Below, one piece after another: positions 36,678-49,760 of a DNA stretch of 64,000 nucleotides. The number at the start of each line of letters is the position of its first letter. Within the stretch, counting starts at the first letter, position 1. The stretch is taken from assembly GCA_003255025.1 (NCBI GenBank), contig QANY01002375.1, positions 2,017,109 through 2,081,108 of the forward strand, written 5' to 3'. A program made the position numbers and the translations under genes. The notes under the pieces were generated by a model that saw only the letters and a list, made by a program, of their open reading frames with translations, had not been told where the DNA came from and ran no database searches. Origin of the DNA: Datisca glomerata (Eukaryota; Streptophyta; Magnoliopsida; Cucurbitales; Datiscaceae).

Positions 36678-39647
36678 ATGTCGGGGATGTACGGTCAGGA
36701 AGGAGGGGACGCTGCACCTCCACCTTACGGTGGCAGTGGAGGCGGAGGATATGGCGGAGCTGGAGGTGGTAGCGGCGGAAGCTATGGAAGTGGAGGATAC
36801 AGCGGAGGTGGTGGGGGTAGTTATGGAAGCGGAGGCGGAGGTTATGGAGGAAGTGGTGGTTCTGGTGGATATGGAGGTGGTGGTGGGGGGGGCTATGGAG
36901 GAAAGGGCGGTGGCGGATATGGTGGTGGTGGTCGAGGTGGAGGTAGCGGTGGAGGAGGTAGCGCCGGAGGAGGCCGAGGCGGTGGCGGTGGAGGTGGAGG
37001 CTATGGTGGCCGAGGTACTCTCGCTTTACTTTCTCTTCTTGATCTATGTTGCACTCGTTGAATTTTCGATTATTTTCTTCACGTCCTCCTTACCTTTTGT
37101 TTGATCTGTTATTGAAAGGTGGTGCGGGTGGTGGAGGATATCAAGGAGGAGAACGCGGTGGCCGGGGTGGTGATCGCGGTAGCCGGGGCGGCGGTCGTGG
37201 TGGGAGCGGCAGAGATGGTGATTGGCTTTGCCCTAACCCCAGGTAAGTCATTTGATCTCTTTTACATGACAAAATATGGTTTTCCTATATGTTTCTAGGC
37301 AGTTCGGGCGGATATTTTACTTCTGATTCTGAAAGCTCTGATTGAGTTCGCAAAGTCTGATCTTTTTATACTTTGGGTTTCTCATAATTACATTTACTTC
37401 TGATGTAGCTGTGGAAATTTAAATTTTGCGAGAAGAGTTGAGTGTAATAAGTGTGGTGCACCTTCTCCTGCGGGTGGAGGCAGTGGCGGGGACCGTGGAG
37501 GCAGTGGCGGTTATAGTAGAGGTGGAAATGGAGGGAGCCATGGTGGAAATCGAGGGGGTAGAGGGGATAACTTTGAAGGTGGTAGAAATGGAAATTTCGA
37601 TGGTGGTAGAAGTGGTGGAGGTAATAGAGGTGGTTCTTATGGGAGCAACCAGGGACGAGAAGATGGTGGTTATAATCAGATCGCTCCTCCTGCACCCCAA
37701 CCGTACTCTGGTGCTGGAGGAGCTTATCCACCATCTTATAACTCGTATGGTGGAAATGCAGATTATGGAACAGATGCAGTTCCACCTCCAAGAAGCTATA
37801 CAGGTGGACCCCCATCTTATCCCCCGTCCTATACTGGCCCCACGGGTGGTTATGATGGTGCTAAAGCTGGTGATGCGAGGACTGATTCTGGTCGGGGTCA
37901 GGCTGGCCCACCGGCTGGATATGGAAGTGGACTTGTAGACGCCCCATCTCAGGTGAAGCAATGTGACGATAATTGTGGAGAGTTTTGTGACAACTCTAGA
38001 ATCTACATTTCAAATTTGCCTCCAGATGTGACTACTGATGAACTGAGGGAACTTTTTGGTGGAATTGGTCAAGTAAGTATTCATATATTTTTTTTCAACT
38101 TACAAGTTTTCTTGTTACAAAATCGTGTGGGCTGTGGCATTAGTTTTCTAGTACCTTTTCTTTTCTTTTAACTTGCTGTGTATTCCTTTCACCATTGAAG
38201 TTTCTTTTTTATCAGTCGCCATTAGAGTTTCTTTCTTTTGTTATCTGTCACCATTATAGTCTCTTGGTGTGTGATATGGAAAATTAACTGTTTGGAAGTG
38301 TGTGGTTTGGTATCATTCTGGAATTGATTTAACCAAGAAGTGATGTAACAACAAATTTGCATCTGAAGAGTTGTCATCTGCTTTCACAAAAAAGTTGTCA
38401 TTTTTCAATTGAGACAAAATTGTTTCCATTTTTTCGATATCAACTGTTATGAGTATAACAAGTGAGGAGGCGTTGGTTAGGGAGTGAATACTGAATTTAC
38501 TTGCCTGAATAAGAAATTGGTGATATTTTTTATTTGTGCCTAACGGTGCACCCTTTTGAAGGTTGGAAGAATCAAGCAGAAGCGGGGATACAAGGATCAA
38601 TGGCCTTACAATATAAAAATTTACACAGATGAGATGGGAAATAACAAAGGCGATGCATGTTTGTCATATGAAGATCCTTCTGCTGCACATTCAGCTGGCG
38701 GCTTCTTTAATAGTACCTACTAGCTATTTCTCTTTTATGAAATTGATATCAAGTTATTGCACACTAACAGTGATTTTTCATTTCAGACCATGAAATCAGA
38801 GGTTATAAAATCAATGTTACAATGGCAGAGAAGTCTGCGCCAAAGGCTCCACCTGCATATGGCCATGGGTACATGCTTTTTATATAGCTCACGTGAATTA
38901 ACTTAAAGCAGTTACTTATTTGTTTATTAGAACACCAAATAAAATTTAGTCTATTTTCCCAAATGTCACATGAATCCAAGTTCAAGACTTTGTTTAGATC
39001 TAGCGAATTATGAAGGAAAGAAACCAGGGGAGGAAATTAGATTGGATGAGGAGAAAAGAAAACGGAATTAATAAACCACGAGGGTGTAGCGCAACTGGTC
39101 ACTGTGGGTTTGGGGGTTTGCTCCCCCCGGGTCTCGGGTTTGAACTGAGGCGCTGTAATTTCGTGGCCGTCAGACTGGGGAAACTCCTCACCGAGGGCCT
39201 GTGCACCCTCGGGATTAGTCGGAGAACTACGCTCCAGAAACCCGAGGTTAACTAAAAAAAGAAAACAGAATCAATAAAAGTAATTAACTAATATAATTTA
39301 CTAACTAGTTAGGCTTCAATTTAACCTTATTTTCTTCTGTATATTCGTTGAAAAGAAACAATAGAAGTAAAACCTTCAACAAAATCTTTTCCTTTCCTTC
39401 TTACTTCGAGATCCAAATGTAGCTTGGGAGTGTTTGTAGGCTGTTGGAGGAGGTGATTCAGATATGATTTAGAGTTGTAGTGTTATGAGAGCTATACAAC
39501 TCTGACATTCTTGTGTCTCATTGTGGCAGTGGTGGGGGTGGTAGAGGTGGCTATGGAGGCGGTGGAGACAGGCGTAGGGACAATTATGGAGCTGGTTCTG
39601 GTCCAGATAGACATCAGCATGGAGGAAACCGTTCGCGCCCTTATTGA
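36678..39647 (+). CDS. TAF15b: TAF15b/FUS-like RNA-binding protein (FET family)
   Basis: Six exons: 36678-37014, 37119-37242, 37409-38072, 38562-38712, 38787-38868 and 39530-39647. All introns are GT-AG and phases agree, giving 491 residues. Order of regions: a Gly/Tyr/Ser-rich low-complexity N-terminus (about 1-110) and RGG stretch (to 145); a RanBP2-type zinc finger with DWLCPNP then Cys 150, 155, 166 and 169; a second Gly/Pro/Tyr-rich stretch (170-335); one RRM (about 351-440) with RNP2 IYISNL and RNP1-like KGDACLSYED; and a short RGG tail ending NRSRPY. This matches plant TAF15b, the relative of human FUS/EWS/TAF15. Family members bind RNA, associate with TFIID, and in Arabidopsis TAF15b has been linked to RNA processing and immune and flowering control. 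The Gly-rich regions predict condensate formation; the protein is expected in nucleus and RNA granules. Confidence 0.92.
39053..39268 (+). mobile_element. tRNA-derived SINE in the last intron of the TAF15b-like gene
   Basis: Box A (GTGTAGCGCAACTGG, about 39085) and box B (GGGTTTGAACTGAGG, about 39136) mark a pol III head, followed by a GC-rich body with CTCGGGATTAGTCGG and an A-rich end. It is flanked by an imperfect target duplication: GAAAACGGAATTAATAAA on the left (about 39057) and GAAAACAGAATCAATAAA on the right (about 39262). Confidence 0.8.
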
Positions 39648-41475
39648 GAATTTCATCATTGAGCGTTTAATGTAATGGAGTTGTGTTCTTCTGATGTTAT
39701 TGTATGTTCCATTGGCGGGATTTCTTGAAATGGAGAGAAAAGAGGTAGGTTGTTCACTTACTTTGAACAGGACCTCTTTTGCTCCTTATTATCTCTACCG
39801 CTACCTAGAGGGGTTTTACTTTTTCCTTAGGCAGGGATTAATGTAGTTGTGTGAATGTTTTTATAGAGGCGAGTGGCTAATCTCCAAAAATGCTTGCTGC
39901 TAAGGTAGGTTGATAATTTCAGGTGAGTGCTGCTCTTTCATAATTATTACCCTTTAGTCCTTGTCTGGAAATTGCATAATTTGTTACTGATTAGCATTTC
40001 AGCCTTATCCCCATAACATAGTCTTTTTAGTGTTGGCTTTAACCGGAGACGTGTGCAAACCTTTTAAGGTTGCCATTTGTCAGTCTGACTCAATGTTCTT
40101 AGACATTTTATTCTACCCGGTCCCATCATTCCCTTTTACCCGTCATAAATTTTCAAAATTTGTGTAGTGAGGTCTTATAGCAGTCCTGCCTTATATTTTC
40201 TTCTTAGATAAGGTAGTTTTTTGTAGTCAATTATTAATCTGGCTTTTAACATTATTGTTCTTCTGTTAGAGAAACATTTTTCGCTACTTCTGCTAGCACA
40301 TGTTTCTTTGTATAATATTCGTGCTGATGTTGTAGCTTGGTTACAATAGGAAGTTAAAGTAATATTAGGAAACTTGTGCTGGTACAAGTCTCTGAATTAA
40401 TAGAATTTTACTCGATTGTAGCGATTCTAAGTTACTCTTTTGTTACACTTATCATGAACAAAAGAGACTTGCCCAAAGTAAATTCATGACATTCTGTTTA
40501 GTTTCTCTGTTTTCTGTTTTCCTAAAGATCTGTTTGGATATAGAGTAACAGAGGATCGTAGCTTTTGAATTGAACTTAAAGCAGATATACTAGACAATGA
40601 AATTTATTTAAAAATGCAAACGGTTCCTGATGAAGAATGGTTCGTCTCTGTAGCGTGAAATTAAGAGGAAGAGTAACACAAGAAACTATTTCCAAATACT
40701 CAATGGTCCTGAGCAGTTGCTTTCAACTTATGTTTAACCATGATTTATGCCCTGGAGATGTTCTCTAAATCTGATTTTTTTAATTAGATGAGATTGTTCA
40801 ATATTGATTTTTCTCTGCTTCAGTTTTCCTTCTACGTAGTTGCTCAAAAGTGAGTCGGCTCGTCATTGGCTAGTTGCTGATTTTGCTAGAAGGATTGGCC
40901 TGTATCCTTCCATCTGGAGGGAAGGATAACTCCGGCATGTTCTGTCTTCAAAGAGAAGAGTAACTCCTACATCTTGTTCCCTCTAACACGGGTTTTTGGA
41001 GTTACATGTGATTTGTTCCCTCTTTGAAATGGGGATTGTTAGTAATCTGGCTCAAACTTCTTCTGTCAAGAGTGTGGATGTCAACATTTCACCGACCGTC
41101 CCATTCTTGTTCCTAGTCGCAATCATTTTAATTTACCTCTTTTGTTGTCCGCATTGTCTAGTAGCCCGTCTTAAACAAGTCCTAGTTTAGGGTTTCTACT
41201 GTAGAAGAAACTGTTTCTGGTAGGAACCAAAAGGAATTAATTATGTGTAGAAGTTACACAACATTTATAATTTGAACTTCTCTATTGGCCTGGCTTATAA
41301 TCATTTACATTTGGTTTGGAAATCCAAGATGCCTTGGAAGGTAGAGCTCCTTTGTTGGTGTCTAAGCCTTCGCAAGATCAATACCCTTATTCAGTTAAAA
41401 ATGGCATCCAAACATCGCTCGTCTCCATCTTGATGTATGATGTGAGGGAAAAGTAGCAAAACATGGATCATTGTG
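39648..41475. other. 3' UTR of the TAF15b-like gene, then intergenic
   Basis: The first few hundred bases are probably 3' UTR. After that no open frame with a domain is seen; 40840-40990 has a small inverted repeat around AGAAGGATTGG / GGAAGGAT. Confidence 0.4.
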
Positions 41476-41650
41476 TATTCGATTGTCCCTTTGTTTTGGT
41501 TTTGTGGTTTCGGTAGATGTCTCAATTTCAGTTTAACTGAGTTTTTCTCATTCGATTGCCCTGGAGTTTTTCTCATTCGATTGCCCCTTTGTTTCGATTT
41601 TGTGGTTTCGGTAGATGTTGCAACTTCCGTTAAACTGACTTTTTCAGGAG
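41476..41650 (+). repeat. Two ~80-100-base direct copies
   Basis: Two copies share CATTCGATTG, CCCTTTGTTT and GGTTTCGGTAGATG. The second copy starts near 41570. Confidence 0.7.
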
Positions 41651-42440
41651 AATGTGGATGCTTTTGTTGACTATGCCAGCCAAAAACATCATACAAACAT
41701 GGCTTCCCCCCTCTTTGGTGTCTAAAAATAAGGCATTTAAGAATTTCCCTTCGTTTTTAATCAATTGTGATTGGGCGGTTGCTTGTATAGTCAGCATAAT
41801 ACAAATTTTGTTGAATCCATTATTACCGAACTGTTGCTTGTAATTATTTTAGTCAGCATAATACAAGTTTTGTTTGTTATCAGCAATTGTAGATGATAAT
41901 AATAAATGGCGTCGTCCCAAAATTGCCCTAAATTAAAAAAACTTATACCGCCCAACAATCATGTAAAATATATGCTTTTGAGAAGTTTTTATAAACAGTC
42001 AATTTTCAAATGTTACTTCTCTATGTTTTTGTAATTATTTTACTTCTCTATGTTTCTTAATGGAATTCTGTATTTTTAACCGTTGAAGTTCTAAGTGAAT
42101 GTGAATTTTATCGATAAAATGTTAGATCATGATCTATCAATAAATTTTTTTACTGGATCGCAGTTTTGTGCCGGTAGTATTCTTTCCAGTTAAAAAAATC
42201 ACATCTCGTCGCTTCAATGAGTCAATGGGTCTGAATTTTGTTTCTTTGGATCTTTCTAAAACGTTGGTACTGACCGCCAATTTCATAGACAGTCGCATGT
42301 AATGTTGCTCATTGGATTTGTTTTAAACTGGAAAAACTCATGTGTACGCTATTTAATGGTTTATTGCCTTAGAGCAATCGCTTTCGGTACTTAGGTCCCC
42401 TTACTGTTAATGCTTGACAATGATGTCCTGCTTCAAGACC
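41651..42440. other. Intergenic, upstream of the glycosyltransferase gene
   Basis: AT-rich, with nothing recognisable and no clear TATA close to 42560. Confidence 0.4.
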
Positions 42441-42559
42441 ACACGATGTTGATTACTACATCACACAATTAACAGATTACACACCTTGACTCCCGTTTCG
42501 CCTTAGCCCCTTCTCCCACCTCTCTCACTATCACTTATTCAGGCCACTTCTTGCCGGAA

Positions 42560-44965
42560 ATGGATTCAGTCAACGACAGCTCAACGGTGGCGTCACTACA
42601 TGTGGCGGTGATACCATATCCTGGCAGAGGCCACATAAATGCCATGATGAATCTATGCAAGCTCTTAAGTTTAAGAAACCATGGTATTCTCATCACTTTC
42701 ATTGTTACTGAAGAGTGGCTTGGCTTCATTGATTCTGAACCCAAGCCGGATAATATCTCCTCCCAAACGGTTCCGAATGTGATACCGTCTGAGCGGGTTC
42801 GGGCCAACGACTTTCCTAGTTTTGTGGAAGCGGTCAACACCGTGTTGCAGGCTCCGATGGAGCAACTTCTTGATCGGCTCGAGCCGTCTGTCACTACCAT
42901 TGTAGCTGATACGTATGTAAAATGGGCGGTGGAGATTGGGAGTCGCAGGAATATTCCGGTGGCTTCACTTATGCCCATGTCGGCGACAATGTTCTCTGTT
43001 CTGTTTCACTTTGATCTCCTTGTACAAAATCATCACTTCCCAGTTGAACTGTCAGGTACATTGAATTCCTAACTGTTTGTTTCTCTAATTCTACAATTAA
43101 ACGATTTACATTAAGTTAGGTAGTCTTACTCTAAAATATGACTTATTATTCATTTTGGTTCGTAATTTATCCTTTTAAGGAAACACTACACTTACATCAC
43201 TATGAAGTTTGTCTAAATTATACAGACTTCCATCTATATTTAAAAATTATACAGATATTTCATGTACTTTACATTCTATAAAATATGTCTAAAATTTTAA
43301 CAGAAAAATTCTAATGAGTTAAATTAACATTAGAATGTCCAAAGACTTCTCTATCCCTATTTAAACCCAAAATTTAATCCAAAGATACATGAATTAAGCA
43401 ATTCAATCTATAATTGTATCAAAATTTGAACAATTTATGAGTAGGCGCGCTGATTTTGGATGAAATTACTTAGTTAATGTGTCTTTTAATTAAATCTGGT
43501 TTTAAACAGATATATGAGTATTTCGGGACATTTACAGTGTCCATTTAACTACCGTTAAAATTTTCTGTTAAAGAATTAGATCCATTTGTTATAGAATGTG
43601 AACTATAAGGGAGGTTTGAGTAACTTTTGAAAATAGAGAAGATATTTATATAATTTAGACAAACTAGAAGGTGCGTCAACGTATGTTCTCTTTTTAAATC
43701 AATTTAGTTAGAGTTTTTAACATGCAAGACTAAAATGATGACTAGACACTATACACCATCAACAATGTTTCAAGTCAACATATATATGTCTTAGGTATAA
43801 TCCTCTTATAACATATGAGCAAAGTGAAACTGGTCAATAAGACAACAAAGACTTGGTTGTAAAATGAGAGTCATGCTATAGAACTGTTTTTTTAAACTCA
43901 TGCTTTTATAACAACATGAGTATCTGAGCTTTGACCCGACTAATCGTACAGGCCATGAATTCAACGACTAGATAACTTTTGAGTAACCTTGGATGTGAAC
44001 TGAACTAGTGATATTTGAAGGGCAAACTCAAAATCTAAACAGTTGAGTTACATCTTAAACTTATGATTCTTACTTGTTTCTGTGTAAAAGAGAGGGGTGA
44101 AGAGATTGTGGATTACATTCCTGGCGTTTCCAAAGGACGTTTGGCAGATCTTCCAACTATTTTCAATGGAGATGGTAAAGAATTCATTGATCTAGCTTTG
44201 GAATGTGTTAAATCGGCATCCAAAGCACAATACCTTCTCTTCACTTCTGTCTACGAGATTGAATCCCAAGTGATTGACGTTTTAAAAACAAAGCTTCCTC
44301 TCCCCATTTACACTTTAGGACCTGTCATCCCTTACTTTGAACTTAACAAAACTGAAGATGATGCTCCCAACTATCTCCAATGGCTACACTCTCAACCCAA
44401 AGGTTCAGTTTTGTACATTTCCCAGGGGAGTTTTCTATCAGTTAAGAGAACCCAGTTGGACGAAATCGTCTCTGGTGTGCTAAGTAGTGGCGTTCGGTTC
44501 CTGTGGGTGGCGCGTGGGGAGTCTTCTCGGTTTAAAGATGTGATTGGTGAAAGAGGGTTAGTAGTGCCATGGTGTGATCAATTGAGAGTTTTGTGTCATC
44601 CGTCTGTAGGGGCATTTTGGAGTCACTGTGGATGGAACTCTACTCTTGAAGCTCTTTATGCAGGTGTTCCGATGCTTACTTTTCCTATATTTTGGGACCA
44701 AGTCCCAAACAGTAAGCAAATTGTGGAAGATTGGAAGATTGGATGTAGGGTGGCGAAGGGAGAGAGGGGAGATGGGAGTTTGGTGAGAAGGGAGGAAATT
44801 GAAGAGATTGTGAGAACATTTATGGACTTAATAAGCAATGAAGGGAAAGAAATGAGGAAACGGGCCAAACAGCTCGGAGAAACCTGTCGAAAAGCAATTG
44901 ACAAAGGGGGTTCATCTGATTCTAATCTTGATGCTTTTCTCAGTGATATTACTTACACACCTTGA
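42560..44965 (+). CDS. UGT87A: UDP-glycosyltransferase, family 1, UGT87A type
   Basis: Two exons, 42560-43055 and 44091-44965, with a 1035-base GT-AG intron joined in phase 1, giving 456 residues, normal for plant UGTs. The chosen ATG gives the usual N-terminus: a short leader, then VAVIPYPGRGHINAMMN with the catalytic His at residue 25. Its acidic partner is probably the Asp in VADTYVKW. The C-terminal 44-residue PSPG box runs from W326 to Q369 and contains HCGWNSTLEAL and FPIFWDQ, so UDP-sugar binding is intact and a UDP-glucose donor is likely from the terminal Gln. Segments such as VLYISQGSFLSV and GVRFLWVARGE place it with the UGT87A group. Such enzymes glycosylate small lipophilic acceptors in the cytosol; the acceptor cannot be read from sequence. 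UGT87A2 of Arabidopsis affects flowering time, but I cannot extend that here. No broken residue is seen. Confidence 0.93.
43180..43705. mobile_element. Non-autonomous terminal-inverted-repeat element in the UGT intron
   Basis: The left ~130 bases and the right ~130 bases are imperfect inverted copies. Both carry AGTTTGTCTAAATTATA, ACATTCTATAA and TTTAACAGAAAA. The interior has no open frame. Size and long inverted ends fit a non-autonomous Mutator-like element; target duplication not established. Confidence 0.6.
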
Positions 44966-45714
44966 TGTGGGTATCATGTATAGCTTCCCCCTATTGCTGC
45001 AAGTGAAGATGAAGTAATGTGTAATGAAATAAATAAGACTAATTTCCATGAACATGATATCATGTTTGTTTCTTATTGAGAGGCACTGCCTAATTCCTAA
45101 ATTCCTAATGAACTTTCTACATTTTTTAATCTTGTAACAATGGAAGGGATACTTGTATCTTTTTGTTCTTGTCTAAGATACATATCCTTTCATATTAGGG
45201 ATCTAACAAAACACTTCAATTATACAGATTTGAGTTGATGGTTTAGACATCATGTTAATAATATAAATTGAAAATATAAAGTCAAATGTGAGTTTTTTTT
45301 AAATGTTCGATCTGATTCAACTCAGATGGAACATGATACTTGAAGCTATATTTTTAAGTAAATTTTGATAATTATTTTAAGGTCATGCTATTCCAACAAC
45401 CAAGATTAGAGTATCATATGAGTATTCAGTATAGAGGTGCTATTTTTTTCTAACACATTGAGACGTTGATAACATAAATTAGTTCATGCCAATACAAATC
45501 TGGTCCTTTTAATTTTAACACAAAACCATAAACCTTATACAGTTCTGAAGATTTTACTCTTGGTAACAGACAAACCTGTAATATGTAGCTAGGGGCCGTT
45601 TAGTTCGAGGTTTATAGACTTTACTTGTAGAAATGTGATTAGTATGTATTTTGTTAGTGAGAATACACGATTATCAAGTTTAGTAATACATCTAAAAAGG
45701 ACATTAAAAAATTA
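44966..45714. other. 3' UTR of the UGT gene (AATAAA-like signals), then intergenic
   Basis: AATGAAATAAATAAG at about 45024 is a plausible polyadenylation region. Nothing else seen. Confidence 0.45.
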
Positions 45715-46138
45715 GAAAAAATATCATTTTATTCTTCAAACTATCACTATTAAATATTTTAAATTCTGAATTATAAAATGTTATACTTAAACCGTAAACT
45801 ATCTAAAACTAAATTAAAAACCTTAACACTAACTCTGTTAGTTTAAAGTTAAAATTAATTAAAACGACGTCAATTTTAAACCATTTGAAATGACGTGGTT
45901 TTAATAAGTCGGTATAACGTATACCAACGATCAAACACCACTCCTTCTTAAACCTAATACCCAAACAGCCCCCTGTTGACCGAACCACACACGAAGAAGC
46001 TCCTCCCCTCTTCGATGAAAGCTTCTTCAATGCCCATACTTGAGATAAGTTTTCTATTTGATTTCTTGAGGTTAGTTTCAATGATTTTATGCGATTTCTC
46101 TTTATCTGCCATTTGTCTCCGATTAAGGATTTTCCTGC

Positions 46139-46143
<5 letters not shown>

Positions 46144-46201
<58 letters not shown>
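46144..46201. repeat. (TC)n microsatellite
   Basis: About 29 uninterrupted CT units inside the MULE. Confidence 0.95.
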
Positions 46202-46205
<4 letters not shown>

Positions 46206-46888
46206 GTGCCTGGTTTTCGTGTGATTGGATTCGATTAGGGGTTTTTCGATTAATGGTATTTAGATCCGAATCAGTCTGCTTTCTTATGCGATTTGGTGAG
46301 GTTTTCTCTGCGATTCTGATTCGAATAAGTTTGTTTTCTCATGCAATTTGGTGGGTTTTCTCTGCGATTTTGATTCGAATAAGTCTTATGCGATTTGGTG
46401 AGGGTTTCTCTGCGATTTGGTAAGGTTTTCTCTTTCTCAACCTGTTATACATTGATTCGATTCAAATGTTCTTCTTTGATCTTCTCTACTTTGTTATAGC
46501 TATCTGATTTATATTATCTTTCTATTGATTCGAATTTTCTCTGCTTTTGTAATAGCTATCTGATTTATATAAACTTTGTAATACACTGATTCCAATTGCT
46601 TTCAATCGGTAATACCCCACTTTTTTTTGGTTAGTAATACCCCACTTTATCCTCCATAGAGTCACCTTTTTCATTATTTTGTTTGCCTCCACCATAGTCC
46701 GTCTCTATGTTCTCTTGCTTGTCTTTATAATATAGTTTACATTAAAATCATGACCCAACAATAGTTTGTTTATTTGATGTTTGTTGCTTGTCTTTGTAAT
46801 AACATGCTTGTGTCTCTTTGACTTTTCATTAGTAAGTCATTAAATATTAATTAATTATATATATATATATATATATTTATTTTCCAGA

Positions 46889-49410
46889 AATGAGTAATAT
46901 AAAATTCTCATTGGTATTGTATCATGGTGGTAAGTTCGTGTATATTGATAGAACCACCATATATGAAGGAGGTGACTTCAATTATGTCGATAATTGTGAT
47001 CTATGTTGAATGAATTTGGTGTTAAAGATTGGTCAAAGTTGCATTATGTGAAGCTTGGGGAGGATTTTGACAAGTGATTATGACTGTTGTGTGGAGACAT
47101 CGATATTTTAGATATGAATAACTCAATCACTCCAATTAGAGTTATTCTTATATATGTCGAACATCTTCCATTGTCTGAAGAGGACAAAAATGAGGATGAA
47201 TCTAGTGATGAAAACATAGCAGTAGGTGAGTTGGTGGATTGAGTTGGTGGATTCTGACAATGAGGTAAAAAATGACAATGCTTTTTTTGATGCGAATGCT
47301 GGTGAGTTTGAATTGGAATTATGAAATCTTTTTGTGGCAAGAAATGAGACTATGCGTGGGGACGGTGATGAATGTTTTAAAAGAGAATTGGATGGTCTTC
47401 CTGAACGAGCCTTTTATTTGGTAGGTAACATCGATGAAGCTACTGCAAAGGCAGCAAACTTAGAAATGGAGAGCAAATTGAAGAAATGACCTTACATCTT
47501 GGTGTACTCAAGATGCAAATTTCAATGAGAATGACATTGAATTTCACTCTGATTATGCATCTGATGATGAGTTAAACTCAATATATGGGTCTGATGAGTA
47601 GAGAAGATCAAAATGGCTCGAATATAGGGCTGACTCAGATGATTCTCCATTTTGCCCAGTGATGGTGTATAGTTCTCATTTATAGTTAAAAAGGGTGCTT
47701 ACTGATTATGCGATGAAAAATGGTTTTGACCGGAAATGCAAGAAGTGTGAAGTAAAAATACTAACAACTGTTTGTCGACCAAATTATGAATGGAGATTGG
47801 ATGCTACGTTAATGCAAGATGAACTATCATTCCAAATTAAGACCTTGAAGATTTGCACACATGCTATCGGAATAATGAAAATAGGCATACTAAGCCACAT
47901 TAGTTAGCTAAACACTATTCTGAGAGGTTTAAAAGTCAACTAAAATGGGCATTGCCATGTATCATTGATGAGAATGTCAACGTTACCAAGAGTCAAGCCG
48001 ATAGAGCATAAAAGATGGCATTACAAAAGATTATGGGCAAGTATAGCAAGCAATACTATAGGTTAAAAGATTATAGTGATGAGATCTTGTGGTCTAATCC
48101 TAGTAGTACTTTTGGCATAAGTGTTGATAGGCGTCCACCACAGAATAAGCTAGTATTCAAAAGATTATACATGTGTCTACATGCATGCAAACAAGCACTT
48201 TAAGTGGATGCATACCTAGTATTGACCTTGATGGTTGCCACCTGAAAGTATTTGGTAAGGTCACTTACTTTCTGCCCCCGGAATTGACGGTATTAATGGC
48301 ACCTTGCGTATTGCGAGTGCTGTAGTTGAAGGAGAGTCCAAGGACTTATGGACTTGGTTTTTAGAATTGTTGTTGGTAGACATTGGTCCTATTCAGTCAC
48401 ATGGTTGGAATTTTATATCTGACCAACAAAATGTTAGTTCAAATAGTTTGATTTTCACAATACATTACGTACAAAGTATGTTTGTAAAGTTTTATGTCTT
48501 ACATTTTATATAATGTTACAGGGTTTGGAAGTTGCACTTAAAATTATTGTGCCTGATGCTGATCGTAGGTTCTGTGTATGACACATGTTAGCCAATTTTT
48601 AAAGGACATTCGAGGGTAAAGTGTACAAAGATGCTCTTTGAGCTGCAACTAAAAGCCACAACAAAGGGTGCTAACAACAAAGAGATGAAAATGTTGGCCG
48701 GCATTGACATGATTGCACATGATTATTTGAAGATCTCTTAACCAAATATTGGGCTAGGCATACTTTCAAGATGTGGTCAAAGTGTGATATGTTATTAAAT
48801 AATCTGAGTGAAAACTTTATTGCATATATCAGGCAAGCAAGAGAGAAGCTCATTCTTGTGATGTTGGAAATGATAAGGAAGAATATGATGTCAAGAGCAT
48901 AGAAAAAAAGAAATGATTATGAAGTACAATGGGCCAATATGTCCACATATTCCAAACAAGTTGGAGAAAGTAAAGATGGATGTAAGAAATTGGGCAACTA
49001 GGTTATTTGGTAATGAGAAGTTTGAGGTAGACAATGGGAGTGATCAATATGTGGTTGATTTGGAGAAACATTATTGTAGTTGTTACAAGTGGGAGTTGAC
49101 AGGCATTCCATGCTCACACACCATCCAATGTGTATGGTTTGTAAGGATTGAACCAGGGATTATGTGCATTCTTATTATAAGAAGGAAAAATCTAGCAAAC
49201 AAGACTCTCATTTCATTCAGCCTATAAATGGAATAGATATGTGGCTTTCGTCCAATACGAAGGCCATTGCACCTCCTCGCATCAAAAGACCTCCTGGAAG
49301 GCCAAAGAAAAAAGAGAGTTTAAGATGCTGATGAACCACGAAATCCATTTAGGACTTCCAAACGACATGTGGTCATGAAGTGTGGGCCAATGAAGGAAAA
49401 GAGAAAAGAC
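46889..49410 (+). pseudogene. MuDR-type transposase, heavily degraded
   Basis: Pieces in changing frames give the whole MuDR layout. The N-terminal DNA-binding part (47690-47870) has KNGFDRKCKKC and EWRLDATLMQDELSFQIKT. The linker (48015-48200) has LKDYSDEILWSNPSST. The catalytic region shows the first Asp in LDGCHLK (48229-48246), VVEGESKDLWTWFLELL, the second Asp in ISDQQN, and a Glu in NNLSENF (about 48800). The SWIM zinc finger is at 49065-49125, with CSCYKWELTGIPCSH. A basic PGRPKKK-like tail lies near 49290. Many stops and frameshifts separate these, so the element cannot encode its own transposase. Confidence 0.85.
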
Positions 49411-49589
49411 ACTTAAGTGATTGGGCCAACAGTTAGTTCATCAGCTTCACTACATGTATGTATAACATGTAAAGGGTCAGTGAAGGAAGATGTGCGAACT
49501 CAGAGCCTTAATACCACACTAGCAATATAAAACCTTCTCCCCATTTTGGAGGCCAATATTCATTGAAGATGAAGGTATTGAAACTAAGA

Positions 49590-49760
49590 AAAATCAGACT
49601 TAGATCAAATTATATGGCTATTTGGAATTCTGAAGAAACTAAATTCAGACTAAAAGATCATTAAAAATCACAACTTTTTAGTACTAAAATCAGACTAAAA
49701 ATCAGTCTAAAATCTGAATAAAATCAGACTAAAAATTAGACTATCAAGTCAACTATACCA
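49590..49760. repeat. AATCAGACTAAAA repeats near the MULE right end
   Basis: About eight short copies of AATCAGACTAAA in one run. Confidence 0.6.

Noticed and set aside
36730..37104. Second plus-strand frame in TAF15b exon 1, Glu/Val/Met-rich
   Set aside because: It is an off-frame reading of GGN-repeat DNA.
37366..37961. Long minus-strand frames opposite the TAF15b third exon
   Set aside because: They are shadows of the Gly-rich coding sequence on the plus strand.
42535..42978. Minus-strand frames opposite UGT exon 1
   Set aside because: Shadows of the glycosyltransferase coding exon.
45592..45612. GGGGCCGTTTAGTTCG as the start of a miniature transposon
   Set aside because: The motif is typical of such ends, but no matching inverted end was found nearby outside the MULE.
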